Origin: Spirogloea muscicola
Taxonomy: Eukaryota > Streptophyta > Zygnematophyceae > Spirogloeales > Spirogloeaceae
Direction of reading: 5' to 3'
Assembly (NCBI GenBank): GCA_009602725.1
Contig: WELB01000067.1
Location: forward strand, 1-10,119
Length of the DNA: 10,119 nt
The stretch's first letter is position 1. The number at the start of each line of letters is the position of its first letter. Under the pieces are notes generated by a model. It searched no databases, was not told the origin of the DNA, and saw nothing but the letters and a program-made list of their open reading frames with translations. This document shows positions 5,700-10,119 of the stretch, in pieces. A program made the position numbers and the translations under genes.

Positions 5700-6018
5700 A
5701 TCCGGGAGGAGGGGAGGCGCCCTGGGATTTCTGAAGATGGGGGACTTTAAGAAGACATTCGGCTGCCGATGTTAAGGTTAATAGCGTCTGTATTTGATAA
5801 AGTGATGGACGGGCCTGAGAGGCCAATCAAAACAAAATGAGAGAAAGACACTTGTGATACAGGGCGATGGCTGTAATCGGCCAGCCCTGAAGAAAGGATG
5901 AAACAAGTATGAAGCGCCCAAAAAACGCGCTAAAGCACAAGCGACCTAGGTGGGCCCACTGGTTGTTCTTTATCATTATCATGAATATATATACTGATCA
6001 ATTGATAGCTTTCTAATG
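5700..6018. other. Patchwork spacer with a degraded inverted non-LTR tail and the shared AT-rich flank
   Basis: 5700-5870 holds nothing I recognise. Around 5880-5945 CCAGCCCTGAAGAAAGGATGAA ... GAAGCGC...GCTAAAGCAC resembles the minus-orientation non-LTR 3' UTR (CCAGCCCAAAAAAGAATGAA ... GGAAGCGCTAAGAA...AAAGCAC), with parts missing. 5934-6015 is the AT-rich flank also found at 2536-2605. No gene is supported. Confidence 0.45.
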
Positions 6019-6109
6019 TCACTCCCCACCTCCCTCTTCTTCACCCACCTCCTCCCTCCGGGGGTGGCGGCTCCGAGGGGGGCCCCCGAGCAGAGACACG
6101 TGGCGAGTT
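6019..6109. repeat. GC-rich repeat, copy 2 (direct match to 3108-3200)
   Basis: This is the second copy of the TCACTCCCC ... GAGCAGAGACACGTGGCG repeat. The Copia LTR starts one base after its end (6110), which suggests that the retrotransposon inserted into this repeat. Confidence 0.55.
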
Positions 6110-6311
6110 TGCTGTGTAGGAGTTCTGACGGTTTAGCAGTCTCCATCACTGCCAGTGCGGTAGCTTAAAGAGGTCGGTTAAGCGAGGGCTAAGTGGCAGC
6201 GTCTGGGCAGCGGCTGGGAGCGGCGCGGGGAGCAGCAGAGGGCAAGGAAGACCGAGCCTGGATGGGGAAGAGGACCCCGCTCGACTGAGCTTGAGGGTGG
6301 GCAAGTGCCCT

Positions 6312-6318
6312 CCTTATA
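6312..6318 (-). promoter_or_regulatory. TATA-like box in the Copia LTR
   Basis: The minus strand reads CATATAAGG, a good TATA element in the middle of the LTR. It would place the transcription start (U3/R boundary) roughly 25-35 bases lower, near 6280-6290. The pyrimidine-rich sequence that follows on the minus strand is compatible with an R/U5 region. Confidence 0.5.
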
Positions 6319-6424
6319 TGTGGCTATTCAGTTCTTGAGAACAGACGCTCGAACGCCCTGAACGTTCTCAGGAGACGTTCTAGACATGTGCAGACAACTG
6401 CCTGTGGCTTCTGCCTAGAGACTT

Positions 6425-6572
6425 CTGCCGCCTGGCGCAGTCTGCCGCCTAGAGACGTCTGCGACTATCTGCCGCCCAAGACGTCTGCCACTATCTGCCG
6501 ACTACGACAGCTGCGGATATCTGCCGCCTAAGACGTCTGCGGGTAACTGCCGGCTAGAAACGTCCTCTGAGT
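6425..6572 (-). repeat. 26-27-bp tandem array in LTR U3, with AGACGTCT palindromes
   Basis: Units beginning CTGCCG on the plus strand occur at 6425, 6442, 6469, 6495, 6521 and 6547. Spacing is 26-27 bp except for the shortened first. Most units hold a GACGT core and several hold the full AGACGTCT or AAGACGTCT palindrome; a related GAGACGTTC lies near 6372. The array lies upstream of the TATA-like box in LTR sense, where enhancer repeats are usual. ACGT-core palindromes are typical binding sites for bZIP proteins, so a transcription-factor array is a reasonable inference. Confidence 0.7.
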
Positions 6573-6646
6573 TAGGTTAGCACTATGGCTTTTTCCATTA
6601 GCCAAGTCTACCTGACCTGTAGAGGCTAACTACAAAATCCACAACA

Positions 6647-6655
6647 CTCCACCTT
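6647..6655 (-). promoter_or_regulatory. Copia polypurine tract
   Basis: AAGGTGGAG on the minus strand lies immediately before the LTR start TGTTG. This is the position and general form of the plus-strand primer site of Copia elements (commonly a G/A-rich run followed by TGTTG). One pyrimidine interrupts it. Confidence 0.55.
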
Positions 6656-6733
6656 AGACTGCTGGTGGAATGCCATAACTAGACCTGAGGGATGCAAGCC
6701 TTCCTGAAACATGGACAGGCCACACTCAACCTC

Positions 6734-7403
6734 CTAGCCATTTCTAGCTAAGCCAAGCATGGGACAGAATTTCTCATGCAAGCTAGCTGGCACCACTTTG
6801 GTCAGCATATCAGCTGGCTGATCCTTAAGTGGGTACAAATCGGAAATCGGAACTCAAGACTTCCACTGCCAACCTCATCTCTCACAAAATGGTGCTGTAT
6901 AACTATGTGCTTGGTTCTACCATGATATATGGGTTCTTAGTGAGAGAGATAGCACCCAAGTTGTCGAAGATGGTTGTTGCAGTCGTCTATGGATAGCCCA
7001 GCTCCTTGAGCAGATGCCTCAGCCACAAGGCTTCCTTGGTGGCTTGAGTGCAGGCCAATTGTTCTGCTTCGCTGCTCGAGAGCGCCTCTGTCTTCTGAAG
7101 CTCGGACGCCCAGCTCACAGCTCCACCTGCAAGAGTGAAGATGTAGCCAGTAGTACTCCTCCTTGTTGTCACCTTGTTTCTCCAGTCTGAGTCGGAGAAG
7201 CCTTGCAGGATGAAGCTGTCCTCGCCTCCCTTGAAGACGAGGTTGAAGTCAGCTGTCTCCTTAAGATAATTCAGGAGAGTCTTCACTGCGGTCCAATGAT
7301 GCTGCTCTGGCGCGCTCATGTGCCGGCTCAGCTGCCCTATAGCTGCTGCTACATCTGGCCTCGAGCCCACCATGAGATACATGATGCTACCCACGTTAAA
7401 CAT
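6734..7403 (-). pseudogene. Copia-type pol fragment (end of reverse transcriptase plus RNase H), broken
   Basis: Minus-strand frame 7403-6987 starts at NVGSIMYLMVGSRPDVA, a conserved block at the end of Copia reverse transcriptase. It continues through WTAVKTLLNYLK, FSDSDWRNKVTTRRSTTGYIF, AVSWASELQKTEALSSSEAE and WLRHLLKELGYP, the typical RNase H region (ADW-like motif as SDW; SSSEAE catalytic Glu). A TAG at 6987-6989 stops it. Family similarity resumes in other frames with DNLGAISLTKNP, YHGRTKHI...QHHFVREM, FVPT and QPADMLTK, ending at a stop at 6734-6736. Besides the nonsense codon there is a two-base insertion near 6927 and a one-base insertion near 6829. Gag, integrase and most of the reverse transcriptase are missing. 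Retrotransposition by this copy is not possible. Confidence 0.85.
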
Positions 7404-7814
7404 CTGGCTTCTTCCTTGTCTCCGCCAGAGTGTTATGCTCCACCTGAGTAGCCAGCATGGCTTGCTCTTGCAGCTCCTGGCTGCTGCTCCGGCTGCTGCC
7501 GTGGCTAGCCTGACTTCGGAGGTCGGCGAGCGTCGTGACGGCTCACAGGAGGCGGAGATCGTTCGAAGAGGAGGGTAGGGCGCGTCCACCCCAGGAATGA
7601 TGAGGTCAGCCTGGGCCCAAGCTGCGCACAGAAAGACTCCACTAGTAGCATGCGTGCTAGCAACCAACCAGCCCAAAAGCTGTGGCCACAACAGGCCTAG
7701 GACTATGCCCGCAGACCCACCTATGTATAGGTGGCTGTCGGCTGGACTGACGCTGTACACTAGATTCATGTTCTGCTTTCTAGCGCTTTTCTCTTCCTCC
7801 TCCCTCCCTGCCTC
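7404..7814. other. Unassigned region upstream of the Copia fragment
   Basis: Copia similarity ends abruptly near 7403. The minus strand stays open through to 8375, but the part beyond 7815 is antisense to a better-supported plus-strand gene, so that long frame is a composite. Within 7404-7560 another minus frame reads a polar, coiled-coil-like stretch (SSSQELQEQAMLATQ ... LAETRKK). Within 7600-7770 the long frame reads a hydrophobic stretch (SAGIVLGLLWPQLLGWLV). Neither is recognised. CCAGCCCAAAAGC at about 7668-7680 resembles the inverted non-LTR tail, but only briefly. Confidence 0.35.
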
Positions 7815-8404
7815 GTGGGCGTCACTCAGTGCGAATGCGGTGCCCGTCACGCCGATCCTGCGGAGCTGGCTGCGCATATGCTCCGTTGCGCACACAGGGG
7901 CGAGCGGACAGCCTCCCACGATCTCCTGCGGAATTGCATGCAGGGGGTATTCATGAAGGCGGGCTTCAAAGTGGCGGTCGAAAATACCTCCATCATGCCC
8001 ATCCAGCGGGGCGTGGACGGCCAGCACCACACTCCACGCGCAGACCTGGTCGCCATCCCGCCCGGCGGAGGTCCCCGCATCATCGCTGATGTGGTGACAA
8101 CGGACTGCTTCCGACTCAGTCAAACCCACCCGCTCGGCGTCGTTTGCAGGGCATGCGGTCGGCTTGGCGGCCCGCGGCAAGGAGCGAAAATACGCTGACC
8201 ACCCGGTTGGTGACGAATTCGCGGCTCTGGCGATTGATGTACCCGGGGCATTCGGCTGCCGCTGGCTGGATCTCCTCCAGCGGCTTGCCCGGTTCGCCAT
8301 TGATCGGCGGCCGGGTCTGCCAGGGGCGATGCCCGGCTTCAATGCTGCCGGTTCACTCGCGCAAGTCTTCCGCATGCGCCTGGCGGTAGCGTTTCAACGC
8401 AGCG
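7815..8404 (+). pseudogene. RLE-type non-LTR retrotransposon C-terminal domain, copy A (zinc knuckle plus nuclease)
   Basis: Frame 7815 carries a zinc-binding motif CECG ... HMLRC (C-x-C-x12-H-x3-C), then SHDLLRN and a PD-(D/E)xK-like nuclease series: Glu in VAVENTS, Asp in RADLVAI, Asp in IIADVVTTD. The lysine part (AARGKERKYAD) follows in the next frame from about 8154, so one frameshift lies near 8150. EFAALAIDVPGAFG, RWLDLLQRLARF and AGSLAQVFRMRLAVAFQRS follow. Zinc knuckle plus R(P)D...DV...K..KY is the order at the C-terminus of R2/NeSL/CRE-type non-LTR elements, where the nuclease nicks target DNA to prime reverse transcription. The usual Pro before the first Asp is Ala here. No reverse transcriptase precedes it. 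Copy A stops abruptly at 8404, where copy B begins. Confidence 0.65.
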
Positions 8405-8946
8405 GAGCACTCCGGCGTCATGCCGCTCCAGCGACGGGCCGACGGTCTCCACGCACGTCGTGTAGACCTTGTGGCCACCCCACAAGCCGGTGGGCCACGT
8501 CTTCTCCTGGACGTGGTGACTACCGACGCATTCGACCGCTCCCACCCAGCCCAATGTGCCACCAAGGCTGGGTATGCGGTCGCCTGCGCTGCTCGGGCGA
8601 AAGAGCTGAAGTATGCAGACCATTCGCCGGAAGACGATTCTTCCCGTTGGCAATTGACACCCATGGGGCGCGGGCGCTGGGCGCTCGGTGGCTTGAGCTG
8701 CTCACCCAGCTCGCCCGCCACACAATCGCCCGTCGCTTCCATGGGGAGCCTGTAGACTTCCCTGCAGCAGGGTCGCTGGCGCAATTGTATTGTATGCGCC
8801 AGGCCGTCTCGCTGCAGCGGTCGATGGCCCGTGCGCTGCACCTTCGTGCCGGCCGGGCTCTTGCTGCTGCCTCTGGCTCTGGCCAGGGGACCCACTTTCA
8901 GGACCCTAGCCTCTCTGATTTGCGGCTGCTTAGAAGGGGTTACTGA
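8405..8946 (+). pseudogene. RLE-type non-LTR retrotransposon C-terminal domain, copy B, to the natural stop
   Basis: This starts at the codon matching the nuclease Glu of copy A (EHSGVMPLQR against ENTSIMPIQR) and continues VDLVATPQAGG, LLLDVVTTDAFDRSHP and AARAKELKYADHSPED. A one-base loss near 8635 moves it to the frame with FPLAIDTHG, RWLELLTQLARHTIARRF, FPAAGSLAQLYCMRQAVSLQRSMARALHLRAGRALAAASGS and LSDLRLLRRGY, with TGA at 8944-8946. It lacks the zinc knuckle. The three-base insertion giving HGARALG (HGALG in copy C) is specific to this copy. It shows the true C-terminus of the family's protein and joins directly to the 3' UTR. Confidence 0.68.
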
Positions 8947-9130
8947 GTGATTGTAGCTGCTTTCTTTCTTTGTGTGCTTTGTTTTCTTAGCGCTTCCTCT
9001 GGCCCCCTTCTCGTACTTTGTTCATTCATTTTTGGGCTGGCTTTTCGAGCCCCTATCCTCAATGGGCGAGCCCTCCTATCTGCACCTTGTTCGTTCTTTC
9101 TGGGCTGGCCATTCACAGCCCTTCCTGTGA
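8947..9130 (+). mobile_element. Non-LTR 3' UTR of copy B, with two hairpin modules
   Basis: This reads GTGATTGTAGCTGCTTTC ... TTCTTAGCGCTTCCTCTGGCCCCC, TTCATTTTTGGGCTGGC, CGAGCCCCTATCCTCAATGGGCGAGCCC, then a second module CTTTCTGGGCTGGCC...ACAGCCC ending near 9122. Copies at 2857-3110 end after the first module. The copy at about 1889-1950 has the second type (TTTCTGGGCTGGC...ACAGCCC). The hairpins (GGGCTGG paired with CCAGCCC or close variants) may be the RNA signal recognised by the element's reverse transcriptase, as is known for other non-LTR 3' ends. The true 3' terminus of this copy is not clear. Confidence 0.6.
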
Positions 9131-9810
9131 CGTCCTGATCCCTACACACGCAGTCAGGGGTTAGTTCGTCCTTATTGGAGTTCGGACCTAGGGGCTTTAG
9201 GGACTACCCCCCTACAGAGTGAAACGCCAGCGCACACGGCGCATACTCGCGCATACATCGCAGCGGAAAAGTTACCTTCAGGCACTGCCATAAGGCGGAG
9301 ACTCTACCAAGGGTCTGGCTTAGTAGCTGTCCCTGCATGGTGCGCAGCCATAGCACTTACGGAGAGCCTGCGATGTTCGCAGCATTTCGTCTTTCCCATA
9401 CCCAAATGACCGCTGTACGGAGGCTCATGCAGCTCTTGTGAGATACTTCTGTACTTGCGTTTCGTTGCCACGGGCCGCCAGGCCGACCGCGTGCTCTGCT
9501 GTTGAAGCCGATTTTGTGCAGAGCGGCCGTCGCAGATGGGGCTGGAGCTGGCGGGGAGCGCCACTCTGGCGTGCGTGCCGTACCGCGCAGCGAGCCGCCC
9601 CGATTGCGCCCTCGCCCCGTTATTGTGAATGCTGCGAGCTCCGCAAGAAGAATGCGGCTGCTGACATATGTTAGAGAGAGGCTCGGAAGAGCTGAGGTGG
9701 TGGGTGGCACCCGGCGGGGGCCACATGCGGCAACGGCCGCCGTCGGGCAGACGGCGCGGCCAGCCGCCGTCAACGTCCGCCGCTGGGCGGGGGGGGGTTT
9801 CCTTCCCGTT
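9131..9810. other. Unassigned region
   Basis: No recognised gene lies here. Long minus-strand frames (9304-9849 and 9357-10076) cross into sequence antisense to non-LTR copy C and have no recognisable motif. A plus-strand frame at 9438-9674 ends CECCELRKKN, Cys-rich but too short to assign. A small inverted repeat GTCC...GGAC near 9169-9188 was considered as part of a tRNA-like fold and not supported. A run of nine G (9789-9797) precedes the next element. Confidence 0.4.
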
Positions 9811-9834
9811 CCTTCCCGTCCGAGTTCTTCCCGT
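9800..9834 (+). repeat. Short TTCCCGT repeat at the 5' junction of non-LTR copy C
   Basis: TCCTTCCCGT occurs twice in tandem (9800-9819), followed by TTCTTCCCGTT, whose last part is the first codons of the element copy. The repeat matches the first element bases, so it probably arose by slippage or microhomology when the truncated copy joined the target. Confidence 0.6.
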
Positions 9835-10119
9835 TGGCCATCGACACACATGGGGCGCTGGGCGCTCGGTGGCTCGAGCTGCTCACCCAGCTCGCCCGCC
9901 ACACCATCGCCCGGCGCTTCCATGGGGAGCCGGTTGACTTCCCTGCAGCCGGGTCGCTGGCGCAAGTGTATCGAATGCGCCTGGCCGTCTCGCTGCAGAG
10001 GTCCATGGCCCGGGCGCTGCACCTTCGTGCCGGCAGAGCCCTCGCTGCTGCCTCTGGCTCTGGCCAGGGGACCCACTTCCAGGAGCCCAGCATCTCTGAT
10101 CTGCGGCTGCTTAGCAGGG
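9822..10119 (+). CDS. RLE-type non-LTR retrotransposon C-terminal fragment, copy C (open, runs off the window)
   Basis: An unbroken frame of 99 codons with no ATG start reads EFFPLAIDTHGALGARWLEL, AGSLAQVYRMRLAVSLQRSM, ARALHLRAGRALAAASGSG, FQEPSISDLRLLSR, and is still open at the window edge. In copy B the stop comes three codons later. It covers only the part after the nuclease K..KY motif, so it is a 5'-truncated piece and not a functional gene. It is the least damaged version of this part and serves as the reference for the other copies. The start is placed at the first codon with clear similarity to copy B. Confidence 0.65.

Larger units (their letters stand above)
6110..6646 (-). repeat. 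3' LTR of a Copia-type retrotransposon
   Basis: On the minus strand the segment starts TGTTGTGG (6646 downward) and ends CACAGCA at 6110. These ends form an imperfect terminal inverted repeat (TGTTGTG/CACAGCA) with TG and CA termini, as expected for an LTR. It directly follows a purine tract (AAGGTGGAG) and the end of Copia pol, which identifies it as the 3' LTR. It is about 537 bp, includes a TATA-like element and an upstream tandem array, and lacks the matching 5' LTR in this window. The five bases outside its end (GAGTT, 6105-6109) cannot be checked as a target duplication because the other end of the element is missing. Confidence 0.72.

Noticed and set aside
5305-5826. A 173-codon minus-strand Ala/Pro-rich protein
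   Set aside because: It is translated CGG microsatellite plus Myb-family sequence in mixed frames. The upstream 5700-5826 part has no support.
6110-7403. A complete LTR retrotransposon
   Set aside because: Only one LTR and the 3' part of pol are present. No second LTR, primer-binding site, gag or integrase was found up to the window end.
6987-8375. A 462-codon minus-strand open frame as a single gene
   Set aside because: Only its last 139 codons (7403-6987) match Copia pol. Its first part is exactly antisense to the non-LTR nuclease domain on the plus strand, which has the better motif support. The long frame is a composite.
9140-9230. tRNA or other small RNA gene
   Set aside because: GGTTAGTTCG and GAGTTCGGACC superficially resemble tRNA arms, but no acceptor, D-arm and T-arm set can be paired with normal spacing.
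9357-10076. A 239-codon minus-strand open frame as a gene
   Set aside because: Much of it is antisense to non-LTR copy C, and the remainder has no recognisable motif. High GC favours long accidental frames.
1-10119. A defence island, CRISPR array or other new multi-gene system
   Set aside because: There are no spacer-repeat arrays and no recognisable defence genes. All repeats are explained by, or are plausibly linked to, transposable elements and their debris.

Overview
This window looks like transposon-dense, GC-rich nuclear DNA of a eukaryote. The support is a spliceosomal-type GT-AG intron that joins two reading frames in phase, plus three eukaryotic mobile-element classes: a PIF/Harbinger DNA transposon, a Copia-type LTR retrotransposon, and a non-LTR retrotransposon whose C-terminus resembles the restriction-like endonuclease (RLE) end of R2/NeSL-type elements. 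There are no bacterial operons, RNA genes or CRISPR arrays, and I recognise no ordinary host gene. A green alga or another plant-lineage or protist genome would fit the element mix and the CGG-rich composition, but that is a weak inference.

Layout. 1-314: no gene recognised. 315-1198 (+): a two-exon Myb/SANT-like gene with a C-terminal coiled coil, broken by small indels. It is followed by a tandemly duplicated 3' flank (1166-1436). 1694-3110: broken copies of the 3' end of one RLE-type non-LTR family in both orientations, with a second Myb-family C-terminal fragment (2147-2526, -) between them. 3016-3200 leads into a PIF/Harbinger transposase (+, broken N-terminus 3630-3901, intact DDE catalytic block 4143-4766, frameshifted acidic tail to 4840). 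4880-5283 is an inverted copy of the flank seen at 1160-1563. It is followed by a third Myb-family C-terminal fragment (5245-5635, -), a CGG repeat (5634-5699), a patchwork spacer, and a GC-rich repeat shared with 3108-3200. 6110-7403 (-): the 3' LTR, polypurine tract and 3' part of pol (end of RT plus RNase H) of a decayed Copia element. 7815-9130 (+): two head-to-tail copies of the non-LTR RLE domain plus 3' UTR. 9131-9810: unassigned. 9822-10119 (+): a third, open RLE copy running off the window.

How the parts relate. The inverted flank shows that the Myb-family gene and the transposase belong to one element in which the two genes converge. PIF/Harbinger elements usually carry a transposase and a separate Myb/SANT-like DNA-binding partner, which fits. 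The non-LTR copies share a 3' UTR with a compact GGGCTGG/CCAGCCC hairpin. In at least one place short 3'-end copies have inserted backwards into an older copy, leaving candidate target-site duplications and a long palindrome. All elements show frameshifts or stops, so the locus is most likely an element graveyard. I found no convincing undescribed functional system. The most interesting points are the convergent two-gene Harbinger architecture, the nested self-insertions, and the tandem RLE duplication.
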